Shown one piece after another: positions 46,347 to 58,839 of a stretch of DNA of 64,000 bases. Made by a program: the position numbers and the translations under genes. The notes beneath the pieces are model-generated. The model worked only from the letters and a program-made list of their open reading frames with translations, was not told the DNA's origin and made no database searches. The stretch lies in the NCBI GenBank assembly GCA_036365145.1, contig JAEOAD010002231.1, positions 496,001 to 560,000 on the forward strand, in the 5' to 3' direction. This stretch comes from Orientallactaga sibirica. Lineage: Eukaryota > Chordata > Mammalia > Rodentia > Dipodidae. Position 1 is the first letter of the stretch, and every line of letters starts with the position of its first letter.

Positions 46347-49300
46347 GCAAAGCAAAAACAAAAACATGTGAAATACTATCTTCTGGATACAATATGGCGG
46401 TCAACTCATGAATTTATAGCACCTGTGGTTTCTAGCACAAGACTAAACTGTCAGTACTTCACCATCCATGGGGGAACGGTATAGGAAACTGCACCTTCCA
46501 GTGTAGCTAATGGGAGCTAATGAATGGTGGTTAGAAGAGGGGAGTCATGTTCATCAGTGGTCTAGCCACTGGTAAATTGGCCGTTCCATAGTAAATAACC
46601 TTCCACCCATGATCATGCAAGGAACCCAAATCTAACTCAGTGGGTAAAGAATAAAAGGCATGAAAGTAAAATGAGAGTTAATGAGGAAGCAAGGTGTTAG
46701 TGGAAGGAAATAAGAGAGGGTAATTAGATGAATAATATCAAAATACATTATATACATGTATGAAAGTGTCGAAATGTAAAATATTAAAGAAAACTTCATG
46801 CACACACTTTCACACTCCCCCATGCAGTTAGACACTTTTCTCTCTTCATCTACAGCACTACACATCTTATAATAGTTGCCTATACTCAGGGTGTTGAGCA
46901 AACTGAATGACTGATGTGAACCAACAAGCCAGCAATTAAAGCAAGGAATGATGTCCCCTCACCCCAGAGGTAGGATCAAGCAAAATAAATCCATAGAAAG
47001 AATTCCTACAAATTGGTTTTTTTAAATGTAACTTCTTCTGTTCATCCTACTTGGAAATACACACACACACATACACATACATATACATACACTCATGAGT
47101 ATTGTATTGGCATAATTAAATATTGGTATAATTAAAAGATCAGTTTTCTTGAGGACAGTAGAAAAGTAATTGCCTCAATTTTACTGTAGTATGTGGCTAT
47201 TGTTAAGTCAAATATAAAAGGATTGAGAAGAAATCTTAGGAAACATCTAGTCTGTCACTTCACAGATAAAGACAGCATCCTAAGTAGCATGGGCAGGGTC
47301 CTAAAGTAGGCAGTGGGGGAACTATAGTAGAATTCAGCTCACTTCATTACAGTCTTATGTCTACTTGTGAGTGTAAATCCACACACTATCTACTAACTAC
47401 ATATGACAGCTTCAAAATTAGTTTCAGTGAATTAAAGGTTAGGTTATAAAAATTTCACCAGCAACATTTCAAGTGCTCTGCAGCCATCTATAGCTGTTGG
47501 TTGTCCGGTTGGATTGAGCAGTATCAAACATTTCCATCAGTACAGAACATTCTACACTGGACAGAACTGGATGGGGAGTAGGTTTGATTATTTCATAGTC
47601 TTAAATTTAAAACTTTTGTTGATTACAGGATATTTAGATTCTAGGTGCCAGTGTTTCTCAGCATTATTGAGAACTTATCCTTCACTGACTAGAAATATTT
47701 TTCCTGAATGTGGTGCAGGGTGATAGGCCTTTATGAACTCTAAATCTCTCTGTTATAGTACACAATGGGGACTGTGTGTAATCACAGCAGGCAGAGGAGC
47801 CTCTTAATTTTTCTTTCTTTGGTGTCATGTCTACTTTGGGTTCACCACTAAGAAACAATTTATTAAATATTTAGAAGGGATGGAGTGAGCTAATCTCAGC
47901 TGTGGGTATCTGGTGAATATAGAGTCTGTTTGGTAACCTGATAGTTTAGATTCTTAAATGCCTAGATCTGTCTTTAATCTGCCAGTGGTATTTAATGCTC
48001 AGTATTTAGTCTTGGGTTCTGGTTTTGTCAAATGGTGAGAAAAATGTATTAGCCATTTAATTTCCTGAGCTGTAAGAGACTTCCCTTCTAAAGGTCATAG
48101 CCTCATGATTTTGACAAATACCCATAAATGAGTTGTCTTGGTTTAATATTTCTCCCAAACTCAGCACATGAGATGGGAGAATCAGAAAGTACTTTAAAAA
48201 AAAAAATAAAGACTACTCAACTTACAACTTATATCCTTTTTCACAAGTGTCTATGAACAAATGTTACACCATGCCATCTTATTGACAGGGTCTAGGTTTT
48301 AAAGGAAGTTTTTCAATTAATGGAAATTATGGAGAGATATTAGAGAAAGAAAATCCCCAGATACTTAAGCAGAAACAACTGACTCAAAACGGAGGACTGT
48401 TACCAGTGGTAGAGTTAGGATAGTGGTCAAATAATGGTGGAACTCTGGCAAATGAATATAGAAATTATAAAATTCTGTTTATTATTTCAATTACTATGTT
48501 GAGCACTATCTCAAGTGTTGAAGATGTAAAACATGTGATGTGGCCTGAAGAAGTTTCTACCTAGTTGAGCACATTTGAAGAGTAAGATATGACCAGTTGA
48601 AATGTGGTAGAGAAACTCAGAAAACAACAGTTTGTCCAGTTATCTTAGAAAAGGCTCGAAGAATATGAGTTATGACCACGGATCCTGGGAGAATGATTGC
48701 AAGCCTCAAATGAAACTAATAGGAGAAGGAAAAGGACTGCTTGGGAAAATAGTAATGACAAGCCCAAGTGAAGACAGGGCCCATCAAAGACTTGGTACAA
48801 CAGACGTAGCAGTACTTTGCTCTTGTTTCTGCTGTGCTCCTCCAAAGTCAGCTTGACTAAATCATGGGCCTTTTCTTGGGAACATTTCAGTAATAGTGCC
48901 TTGTATTCTAGACATTTCTTTATACTTTCTGATTTGGCATTTCCACATGCTTAAGCTATAAAATCCAAATCCTGTATGTCATCACTTGAATTCTACTTCA
49001 GACTTCTATAGTGGCTATAATTTATGTTTCTTCCCACATCAGACTTTCAAGTAGAGGACAGAACTTTTTAAAGTCACATCTCAAATGATTGCTTCTATAG
49101 TAAGACAAATTCCCATTGTTTATCACTCTCTATAAACCGATTTTACATATTTTGTGATCTTGTGATGTATTTAACCAGGTTAATATCTTTTACAAGAACC
49201 AATTAAATCTATCACATGGAACCATTGGGAAGGTGTGGTTCTAAGGTTTTATGAATACATAGAATAGATTATAGGTGTTATCATTCTTCCCATTGGAACC

Positions 49301-50256
49301 AGACTTTAAAAATATTTTCTTCAATTTGTCTAACTTTCATTATATCATGGACAAAATTTCAGCTCACATAGGAAATCATTTTAAAATGGCTTAATAGGTT
49401 GGGCTTTTATCTTTCCCTTCCTTGTATTTTTATTACAGAAGATGATCGTGTGTTCTTGTATCTAGCAGTGACCAGCAGCTTGCAGAGCTTTGGATTTTAC
49501 TGTTAGTCATCAGGGACAGAACAGGAACTGTGTTCATCCCCTGCATCATTTCCTAATAGCAGGCAGCCAGAACTTGCCTGAAAACATCTCCCAGGAGGCA
49601 TTCAAAAGCACATCACTTATTACCTCTGCATCCTGCTTTAGCAATTAATACCTCAATCAAATACATGCTAACATCAGTAGTGTCAGAAAAAGTCAATTTT
49701 TCCATCCCATGATCTATCAAGGAAAAGGTTTTTAAATATATGTAAACTAGAAAATAGAATGCATGATGCTCACAGAATCATTTCTTGACTGCCTGCTGTG
49801 ATGATTAACTTGGATTGATAATGCCATACAACTGATAATTCCAATTGCAAGATGACTCTCTAAAATGCATTAGAGACCTTAGGCTGATGTACATGCACAA
49901 CACTGTCAATGTTCATAGTTCAGTGTAACTAAGATGATTGTTTTTGCTTCGTTGTGCATTGAAAACCATAAATTTAATTCCTCCACTCAGGAGGATTTAG
50001 TAGCTTCAGTAATTTGAACACTACTATAAAAATCCAGTAGCATTTAAAGACTCAAGTAAAAAAAAAACAGTTAAAAACAAAAACCAATGTCACTCCTGTC
50101 CTGAGACACTATTGTTTAAGGTATAAGAAGAAAAAAATTGGATTTATGTATTCCTAAGTCATGCCTATAGCATTCATCATGTTTAAATAAGGGCATTGTG
50201 CTCACAAGCCCTGATTAGCCCCTTCAAATATCATCTACCCTCCCTGTTTGCATCCC
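46347..50256. other. 3.9 kb intronic block without SINEs
   Basis: Mostly unique AT-rich sequence with a ca/cata repeat at 47059-47094. 47250-47345 faintly resembles antisense MIR. No Gly-X-Y exon seen. Confidence 0.45.
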
Positions 50257-50591
50257 TGTGGTGGTTTGACTCAGATACCCTCCATAAACTAATGTTCTCC
50301 AAATGCTTTGTCCCCAGCTGATGAAAATTTGCAAGGTGGATCCTTGCTGGAGGAGATGTTTTCTGGGGACAGTCTTGAGGGTGTTATAGCCAGTTCCCCC
50401 TTGCCAGATCAGCTCACTCTCCTGCTAGTTTCCATCTGCTATGGCAGAGGTGATGCCCAGCCTCTGCTCTACTGTGTTTCTCCTGCCATCATGAAGCTTC
50501 CCCTGGAGACTGTAAGCCAAAATAAAAACTTTGCTCCGGTCATCTGCTTTTAGTCAAATGCTTTGTCCCAGCAATGAGAAGGTATCTACAG
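50257..50591 (+). mobile_element. MaLR-type solo LTR, sense
   Basis: tgtggtggtttgactcagat, cctccataaactaatgttct, ccagctgatgaaaatttgca, gccagttcccccttgccaga, gagactgtaagccaaaataa, ending near ctacag. The gtaagccaaaataaa polyadenylation-signal region and overall layout match MaLR LTRs. It is the sense counterpart of 22280-22916. The 81-codon frame inside is not a gene. Confidence 0.6.
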
Positions 50592-50639
50592 TACTTTCTC
50601 TCTATTACTAATCTCCACCAAAATCCCCCTAGTGTTCTT

Positions 50640-51030
50640 TGAACACCTTATAATGTCCCTCATTCTTGGCCTTTGCACCTCCTATCTCTTTGCCTCTTGC
50701 ATTCTTCCCATGCATGTGGTCCACCTGACCTCTGCCATCTTCAAGGACCACTTTATCACTGTGGCCTTCACCAAGCCACCAGCTTAAAATACTGTCATGT
50801 TTACTTCTCCTACACCCTACCCCCTCGTTGCATTAGCACTTACTGTCTGACACAACCTCATAGGTTTTTGTTGTTGTTGTTTTAACTGTCATTCTACATT
50901 CCCTAAAATATAAAGTCCAGGGGAACATACAGCCATGGCTCATGTTGTCAACTGCCAACTCCCAGCACCTATAGCATTGCCTGGCACTCATTGGGCACTT
51001 TGCCACTGAGTGAGTGAATTAATAAAAATA
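50640..51030 (+). repeat. L2 LINE 3' fragment
   Basis: gcattagcacttactgtctg, aatataaagtccaggggaac, ctcccagcacctatagcatt, gcctggcactcattgggcac and gagtgagtgaattaataaa follow the L2 3' end order. Confidence 0.75.
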
Positions 51031-51354
51031 TAATTCACTAAACAATTACTATTGATTAGCAACTATATGGATAAAAATTGTTTCAACAAAGAAGTAACTT
51101 TTACAGTGATGTATAGCATTACAATAATGCTGGTATAATCGATTAAAAAAAAGTCCTCTTATGGTGGGTTTTTGGAGAACAAAGAAAGGGACCTACCCCC
51201 CTCCCCCAACATGGGCAGGGGCACTGAACTTGTATTTATGCAATGAGTGCAGGAGAGAGAACTAATGCCAACCCCTACTGCAAGCACCAGCTAGAGTTGT
51301 TGAGACATGGAAAGATGGTTCATTGGTAACTACAGCTCTTATGCAAACATAGTC

Positions 51355-51595
51355 TCTTTAAAAAAATTTTTTTGTTGTTTATTTGAGAGAGAGGAAGGGA
51401 GGGAGGGAGGGAGGGAGGGAGGGAGGGAGAGAGAGAGAAAGAGAATGGGCATGCCAAGGCCTATAGCAACCACAAATGAACTCCAGACACATATGCCACC
51501 TGTGCATCTGGCCTGTGTGGGTACTGGGGAATCAAACCTGGGTCCTTAAACTTCATAGGCAAAGGCCTTAAGTGCTAAGCCATTTCTCCAGCCCC
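51355..51595 (-). repeat. ID-headed SINE, antisense, with GGGA repeat
   Basis: tgttgtttatttgagagaga, a (ggga)n run at 51395-51430, gaactccagacacatatgcc, gtactggggaatcaaacctg, gctaagccatttctccagcc. Confidence 0.88.
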
Positions 51596-52145
51596 CACAA
51601 ACATGGATTCTTCTCAGAAGCCACAAAGTCCTCAAAGGATATTAAAGTAGCCCTTTTAGAAAGCTTACTCAAGCAGCAATATGCAGAGTGACCATTAGAT
51701 GGATGTCACATCAGCTATGTGAGAGAGCAGATGACTTGAACAGGACACAGCCATGCAACAGGAAAGGACAGGACCAGAGCGACATCCTTTCCTACCTGCT
51801 GATCTCACAGCAGGAGGAATTAAAGGGTAGCTTTCAGGCCTGAGTTAACATGCTCTTGGTGAAGACAATCACCACATGGGATTTCTCACATATCTTTAAC
51901 CTACTTGCTCACCATATACTGAATTACATATAATCTTTAGAAATGGCCCCCAGCAAGTTTGGGAAAATATGAAAAAAAATTAGGCACATTGTATAATTGT
52001 TATTCCTGAGCTTCTCTCAGAACTCTGTTTTGCATAGTTCTCTCATCATTTTTGGCAGATGATAAAATTTGTGGTGAAAAGGTTTCTGAGATCATTAGTG
52101 ATAATAGTACTTCACACTTACATTTTTAATAGGTTTTATCTTTTA

Positions 52146-52244
52146 TTTGTTTGTTTTTGTTTTCAAGGTAAGGTCTCACTGTAGCCCAGGCTGACTTGGA
52201 ATTCGGTATGTAGCTCATTAAAGGCATGAGCCTCCATGCCCAGT
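52146..52244 (-). repeat. B1 SINE, antisense, internally deleted
   Basis: aaggtaaggtctcactgtag, cccaggctgacttggaattc, then a jump to attaaaggcatgagcctcca. Perfect 14-bp duplication ggttttatctttta at 52132-52145 and 52245-52258. Confidence 0.9.
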
Positions 52245-52295
52245 GGTTTTATCTTTTAAATAAAGTTACTTCTGCTACGCATAAGTCTTCAATGA

Positions 52296-52453
52296 GTGCT
52301 AGGTGTGGTGATGCATGACTTTAATTCCAGAGGTAGGAGGAACAGATCGGATCAGATTGCCATGAGTGAATTTGAGGCCAGCCTGAGACTACATAGTGTA
52401 TTCCAAGTCAGCCTAGGCTAGATAGAGCAAAACCCTCCCTCAAAAAACAAAAC
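52296..52453 (+). repeat. B1 SINE, sense, with target duplication
   Basis: gtgctaggtgtggtgatgca, gaggccagcctgagactaca, ccaagtcagcctaggctaga. Perfect 12-bp duplication agtcttcaatga at 52284-52295 and 52454-52465. Confidence 0.92.
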
Positions 52454-52465
52454 AGTCTTCAATGA

Positions 52466-54015
52466 AAAATGTATGCACTTGACATCACCCAGAACCTATC
52501 TTGAAATGAGTGTATTTTAAGGTTCAAATTTACCTGACATTTCTGGAGTTAAAGAAATATAGCTCAAAATACTGATATTCTTTCTACATGTTGTACTTTC
52601 TAACCTTAAGACATAGAAAAACCTATTCTGCAAAGTCAAGTTAGATAATTTCCATTCTGGTTGTAGTGAAGAATGTGAAAAATATAAATGTACTTGACAA
52701 GAAAATGTCTAGAAAGGAACACTTCACTGAGTAATAAAAATGGACCAAAAAGGTAATAACTCTGCTTTGAAAACTTTTTGATCCAAATTTACTGAATCAT
52801 TTGTCATAATAATAATATGGTTATTTTAGAAATCTTGAACCACTTGGACTTTAATTTTAGGAATTAAAGAAAAGTATGAGTTTTAAGAGTGAATAATTTA
52901 TGACATTCTCCATTCAAGTTATAGTTGGACTAAAACCATAAATAAGCTGAAGATTAGATAAATTGATGAATGATGGTATGGCATCTGTCCATTAATTTAG
53001 GGACTTAAACTAATCAAATGTAGACTGGTAGGAACATACTTAATTTTGAAATTTGAGCAGAATTACCTTAATTTGTAAGCTTGTGTTTAATATACATTGC
53101 CACAGGTGTATGATAATGTTATTAATTTAAGGAGACTTAAAACACCCATAATTTCAAATCTTGATAAGTGAAGTAACTGGGATGTGCGTGTGTTTGTGTT
53201 TGTTTATTTACTCAAAAGTATGTCTGTGCCTCATGTTCAACTCAACTTTGCTCACAGTTCCCTCATGGTAATGGGGGATGTGCTCCTTGGCTCACTACTC
53301 TTTTCTTGCCAGTGAGAGCAAAGAAATGTGTGTACATTTTTGGTAACTGAGACTATATTTTTGGCAGCCGACTTGCAAATAATGTGTAAGTCATGTATTC
53401 ATAATTCAAAATTAATGTTAAATCTTGAGAAAACTGCTTTTATTTTTTGAGCTTAGCAAAAATACCACTAGTTTCATAAAACTGAAGGAAAAATATTACA
53501 TTTGTTTTCTTTAGTTATTTGACTTTCTTTAAAATATATAACTAGTATAATCTCATGTGCTTAGTCTTTCCAGATCTCTGATTTGATATAATAGTGCCAC
53601 AGAAACCAAATTAGAAAATACCAACTTTATTAGATTCTTTTAAAAATGTTTCATGAAAAATTTGCCCTTATTTTCATTTGAAATATTCCATTTCAGGTGT
53701 ATATATCAATGTAATGAAACATCCAATTTTAGTGAACAATATTTTTTCAAGTGGCAAAGTAAGATTTACAGTGGGAGTGGAACTTTTGTGAATTGAATAT
53801 ATACATTCTCTGTCTAAACATTGAATTAATGTACTTCTTGTTATATAATTTCCTTTCTAACATCAACATTTTTAGAAATGAATACACTAAAGATACAAAT
53901 GGATCTTAGACAATGATAAAACCCAAGGCTGCTCATTCCCAGACCTCCAATCACCACAGCTTCCAACTTCTGCCAATGTCACATGACATTCCCTATCATC
54001 GTTCAAGCAACTTAC
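52466..54015. other. very AT-rich intronic block without repeats
   Basis: Unique, AT-rich, many taat/atta words, no exon. Composition changes at about 53930, where a more balanced block begins. Confidence 0.45.
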
Positions 54016-54019
54016 TTAC

Positions 54020-54279
54020 ATAAGGAAATGAGCAAACGTGTTTCTGTGCTGAGGGGAAAGAACTGGTGTAGCCGAGGAAGCTGATACGGATGCAGGGGTA
54101 ATTGATTGGAGAAGACCCCAGAGGATAGATTCCAGAGTATACCGGATGAACTGGCCTTGCACAGGAAGAGGAACTCTTCTTCCTTGGTACAGGAAAGGGG
54201 GCCACGTGGGTTTGTGTTGATGAAAGACATGATGTCCAGGGAACGTACACTGGATAGTTTCTGTTTTCCATGCAAAAGT
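54020..54279 (-). other. exon-like open block on the antisense strand (unproven)
   Basis: On the - strand a ttctcgctgttttag acceptor precedes 260 bp ending FPY with a consensus donor, TAT|gtaagt. From an ATG at 54271 the block stays open for 84 codons (MENRNYPVYVPW...), rich in Ser, Pro and Tyr; the frame is also open upstream to an ATG at 54352. The block is visibly less AT-rich than the 1.5 kb beside it. I recognise no protein family, and no second exon could be identified on this strand. Confidence 0.2.
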
Positions 54280-54367
54280 CTAAAACAGCGAGAATTTCAA
54301 ATAGCAGAAGTGAGATGGGTAGGGGGAGTAACCACAGACATGTAGATAGCACACCTATTAAAAAGTT

Positions 54368-54596
54368 GATTGGGGGCTGGAGAGATGGCTTAGCGGTTAA
54401 GTTGCATGCCTCCGAAGCCTAAGGACCCAGGTCTGATTCTCTAGATCCCACATAAGCCAGATGCACAAGGTGGTGTATACGTCTAGAGTTCATTTGCAGT
54501 GGCTAGAGGCCCGGTGCATCCATTCCCCCTCCTTCCCTCTCTCTTTTTCTCTCTCGACTCTCTTTCTCTCTCCCTTTCTCTGTCTCAGAGGAAAAA
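54368..54596 (+). repeat. ID-headed SINE
   Basis: gggggctggagagatggctt, gacccaggtctgattctcta, ttgcagtggctagaggcccg, CT-rich end. Confidence 0.9.
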
Positions 54597-55350
54597 AACA
54601 CATTAAAAAATGGAGGTGTTTAAAAATAGTTTGTTGGTTCATAGCATAAATCCAGTAGGAATAGTAAAGGTGGTATTATACAATGTACTTTCAATAACCT
54701 AAAGCTGATTGTGGGAGGAAATTAGTCTTCCTGTGAGGATTACAAAATAAGTATGGGGAATGGATTCTTTATATGTTCTTGAACACTGTGCATTTTTAAT
54801 AAAAACTGCATGACCAATTCTTCCCCTAATGAATGACAACCCTGGTGTTAGATTTTATGTGGTAGAGTATGAACGTCAGATGCTGATTAACTGTATGTCA
54901 CACACTGAACGTGAGCTAGCTGTTAGTAAAGTGTAATGGACCAAAAGCTTTCATGTGAAATGATAATGTCTATAAATTTACTAAAACGTACTAAAAACAA
55001 ATACATTTTAAGGAACTAGAAGAAAGTGCTTAATACTTTTTACTTTAAATTAGTCATAATGAGTCAGAATATGGTTGTACCTCTTTGTATTCTTTCCCAC
55101 TCTCAGAAAGCCATGCCTTGATCTAAATAAAGCCAGCAGAATGTTAACACCAGCTTTGTGGTTGAAAACTGCTTAACTTCATAACTGTCACATTTACATT
55201 TCCTATGTAAACATTCTCGTCCAACTCACAATTATAGTCTATGCTGCCCTGGATCACAGTAAGCAACAGCTGGCAGCATTTGCTCCCTTCTCAGGTGTCC
55301 ATCCAAGGTGCTGTCTTTGGCCTTGGCCTTCCCTAGTTTGTAAACGAGTG
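54597..55350. other. intronic sequence, nothing recognised
   Basis: Unique AT-rich sequence. Confidence 0.5.
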
Positions 55351-55381
55351 TTTTTTTGTTGTTGTTTTTTGTTTTGTTTTG

Positions 55382-55412
<31 letters not shown>

Positions 55413-55414
55413 TG
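55351..55414. repeat. (TTTTG)n microsatellite
   Basis: About ten ttttg units followed by tttttttgcag, which mimics a splice acceptor. Confidence 0.95.
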
Positions 55415-55853
55415 CAGGTCAATTGGCCGTATTTCCTAAGAGAAAGAAAAGAACCAAACAAGTTTCTTTGCAATACTGTTGTTTCCTTTGCAGATCTGCT
55501 TAATGAGGGTTTGCAGAGGGAGAAGTCATATAATATGGCTGCTTGTCAGCAACTGTATTGAATTGTAACTGCTTACAGCCACAGTCCCTTCAGCCCTCCC
55601 AATGAGACTCATCCTGATGGATCTGAGGGTATTTGAAGAAGTGGCTGCACTGGACAGCCCAGCAGAAGTCCTGTTGTGTGTTTGTGGTTCTCAAAAAAGG
55701 ATAAAAGGGCCTGCCTTGGGCTTCCAACAGCCCATTTGCATTTTCAGCATATTTCAGTGCAGCTAAGAGGAGCTTATAGAATAGAGCAGCTTTCACTGGT
55801 CAACTAAGCTGAAATGGCAATAGTATGTTAATTAAATTGTTTTTCTCTTTTAG

Positions 55854-55880
55854 GGTCCGCTGGGGCCTCCAGGACAAAAG
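55854..55880 (+). CDS. COL25A1: COL25A1 exon, collagenous, GPLGPPGQK
   Basis: A 27-bp phase-0 exon of nine codons encoding GPL-GPP-GQK. The acceptor tgtttttctcttttag is strong; the donor AAG|gtagcg departs from consensus at +4 and +5 and is the weakest in the window. It lies at the end of the 17.9 kb intron. The order GLM-GPLGPPGQK-GSVGAPG agrees with recalled human COL25A1, where the next residues are GSIGAPG. Confidence 0.94.
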
Positions 55881-57550
55881 GTAGCGTATAAGTCAATGCT
55901 GAGAAAGTAATGTCACTCCCATTGCCTAATGTAAGCAAGAGAGGCTGGTGGAATTAGCTACTGTAAACCATGCTGAAGTAGTTAGTTTCATTTGTACTTT
56001 CTGCATTTTAAAATACAGTCACAGGATGTAGCATTAGATTTCTAATCTACTTCATTATAGAAGATGAAGTCCAGAGTAGTCTCTTTGTGAGCTCTCTGCA
56101 TAACTTGTAGGTTATTGAATTTTTAGTTCAAATATTGCTAATGAATTGTGACAGCACTTAAAATGTGAAGGACCTTGAAAATTGGTTGCTGGCTTTACTC
56201 AAATATGTAAGTACCAGATGACCATAGAGCTGACCAGACCAGGGGATGTCCTTTATGCATGGTTCTCTTCATCCTTCGGCCCGCTCAGTGTCTCACTTGA
56301 CTGAGGTAACTTGAAAAGTGATTTCCTGGTTATAATTTCAGTCTCATCACAGTCATCTAATACTGACCACTACATTCTACAGGGGAGAATCTTGGAGTTT
56401 TGAAATTATACCAGTTCTAAATATATTAATAGCAAGTAGATGGTCCTTTGCCAGTAAATATCACTAAGCCCCCATTCCTAGCTAACCTCCCACCCTGGAG
56501 AGGGAGGGAGAGGATATTTAACCTGCAGAAAACTCAAGCAAACAATTGTAAGCTAACAGGTGGAAAAGTGATTATTCTTTATCTTTGGAATCCATCAAGG
56601 ATAGAGACTTTTTATCCCCAAGCACTGGGCATGTGGCATCTGTTGAAATATAATCCTGCAAAACCAAGTAAGAGCCACCACACTGTGGAACAACGTGTGT
56701 GGAGGAACACTTTGTCCTACACAATAATGTCTCTATTAAGCTTAGTGTGAAATTGTAAAGCTAGCCTAATCCACAGTCGACCAGGATAAAATGATGGCTC
56801 CAGGCTCTGAGAAGTCCTTTAATACCCGCCCCACAGGGTTGCTGACTACTCTGAGGAACTTGCCATCTCAATCTGTCTTGCATATAGTTTCTTCAGTAGA
56901 CTATTTTTAGAGAAGTTATATGATTACCATTACTATTTAAAAATCTTTTCCCACCATTATGAAAGAAATTTAATACACAGCTAAGAAAAAAATCTGTTTT
57001 TTAAATTCTAAGCTAAGAAGAAGCACATTGTATTTAAAAATGATTTCTGCAGAGCCTAAAAGGGAGGTATGGGGAGGAAATGATATCACTGTTCGTAAAT
57101 ACCTGTTAATGTTTCGGTATCCCACTTAAATGTCATGGAGTGTCTCAGGTAGTGACTAGCTTTCCTATTCTCAGCGTGCTTTTCTACAGTTAGCCATTCA
57201 TCTTTGTCCAGAGTGCCAAAGTGTGCTTGCTGTTGTCTTCAACTTCGGTGTAAGGAAGGTGTGCTATTCCTAGTCAGTGCACATTTGGGATGCCTTTTTG
57301 AGTTGGCCTTGGAAGACACATCCATACTTAAGTGACTTGAACATACACCCTGAATGTCCAAATACAGCCGGGTTGTTTAATTGTGGAATGAGCAGTAATT
57401 TTAATTGTCTTTTGTTTAGGGTGTGAAGTTCAAGAGTTACTGCTAATGTGAAGCCTTTCAGGTGTAACTAATATTATCTATTTGTTAACAAAATTTAGAG
57501 TCATGTGGCCTGAAAGATATGCATCTCAACCTAGGATATAAAATTCTTTA
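55881..57550. other. intronic sequence, nothing recognised
   Basis: Unique sequence in the 2.1 kb intron. A 100-codon frame at 56448-56750 has no collagen triplets and no recognised family. Confidence 0.5.
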
Positions 57551-57564
57551 AAATCATGTTTGAG

Positions 57565-57688
57565 CCGGGCATGGTGGAACACGCCTTTAATCCCAGCACT
57601 CGGGAGGCCACCCTGAGACTACATAGTGAATTCTAGGTCAGCCTGAGCTAGAATGAGACCCTACCTCAAAAAAAAAAAAAAAAAAAAA
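57565..57688 (+). repeat. B1 SINE, internally deleted, with target duplication
   Basis: ccgggcatggtggaacacgc, cagcactcgggaggccaccc (deletion junction), gagcctcagcctgag-type middle, then an A run. Perfect 14-bp duplication aaatcatgtttgag at 57551-57564 and 57689-57702. It lies 251 bp before the exon at 57940. Confidence 0.92.
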
Positions 57689-57939
57689 AAATCATGTTTG
57701 AGTTAAGCTGATATTTGGAAAGTAGGTCGCATTTTAACTCTAGTTTCTGAGAAAGCTTGGAGACCTGCTTACATTATTACATAAACAATGTAGATATATA
57801 TGAGGAATCTTAAAACATTTGTACAGTTACATTGAGTTTTTGCAAAGTAGATATATGACTGACATAAAAAATAGTATAAATTCAGAATTGATATATTGTA
57901 GTAATGACATCAATTTAATTTAATCATGTACCTCCTTAG

Positions 57940-57984
57940 GGTTCTGTTGGAGCACCAGGAATTCCAGGAATGGATGGGCAAAAG
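57940..57984 (+). CDS. COL25A1: COL25A1 exon, collagenous, GSVGAPGIPGMDGQK
   Basis: A 45-bp phase-0 exon of fifteen codons encoding GSV-GAP-GIP-GMD-GQK. The acceptor is catgtacctccttag and the donor AAG|gtgagt is consensus. It is the last exon found. The next one expected from the protein starts GEPG, and I did not find a Gly-X-Y segment with splice sites between 57985 and the window end. From memory, the human protein has Ile and Asn where this copy has Val and Asp; both are conservative changes in X and Y positions and need an alignment to confirm. Confidence 0.95.
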
Positions 57985-58839
57985 GTGAGTTCTATTGAAT
58001 ATAGGATTTGTTTTATAATTTAAAACAAAATTAATCTGGGAGTAAATTATTAATGTTATATTCATAGGAACACTAGATATTATATATTTTGAAATATAGG
58101 AAACTGATGGCACAAGTGACCATTCATCACAACCTTAAAAATTCCCATTGTATTTTGGATGCATTACATTTTGATAAGTTGTATATGTGATACATCTATA
58201 TCTAGCTCATAAATATAGATAGGGTAGGATAAATGCTATGCTTAACATTCATTGTGATAAAACACACTTGGTTCTGGACATAGACAAATTAAGATGCATT
58301 ATTTCTTTCATTAACAAAAGATATTTGTATAGTGGGAACCTATTAAAACCTTCTGAGTCTAGAAACAGTCTTGTTGTTAAATGAACTCTCCAAATTCTGC
58401 TACTATACTTCTGTTGAACTATTAATATTAGAGGAGGGACTAAAGTAACTCACATACATATACATACCTCTCAACATACATATATCACTGTACATGTGTA
58501 TATTTATTCCTGAAACACACTTAACAGTTGGACAGAGCTATCTAGCCTAGCCAGTTCTTCAACTTGGACCCTCTACAGAGACTAGCAAAGCCACTGTGGA
58601 AGCTAGCAAAACCCACAGCTGGCCCAGTCTACCAGGGACTTGGGAGCTGAGCTTGGGACTTTCCTGTCTCCCTCTGAGGTCTGGGCCTGGCCCTTCGAAA
58701 GCCCATGACTCATCTGCTTGTCTAGAATATTTGAAACCCTGGACCAAGTTCTGACATCACACGAGAGAACAAACCTCCTTATGAGCCTTTTCATCTTGGT
58801 TATCTTTCCTTCTCTATCAATGCAGTATAACCAAATGTT

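Noticed and set aside
55404..55440. tttttttgcag acceptor after the TTTTG repeat
   Set aside because: The sequence that follows lacks Gly-X-Y coding and the true exon with a proper acceptor is at 55854.
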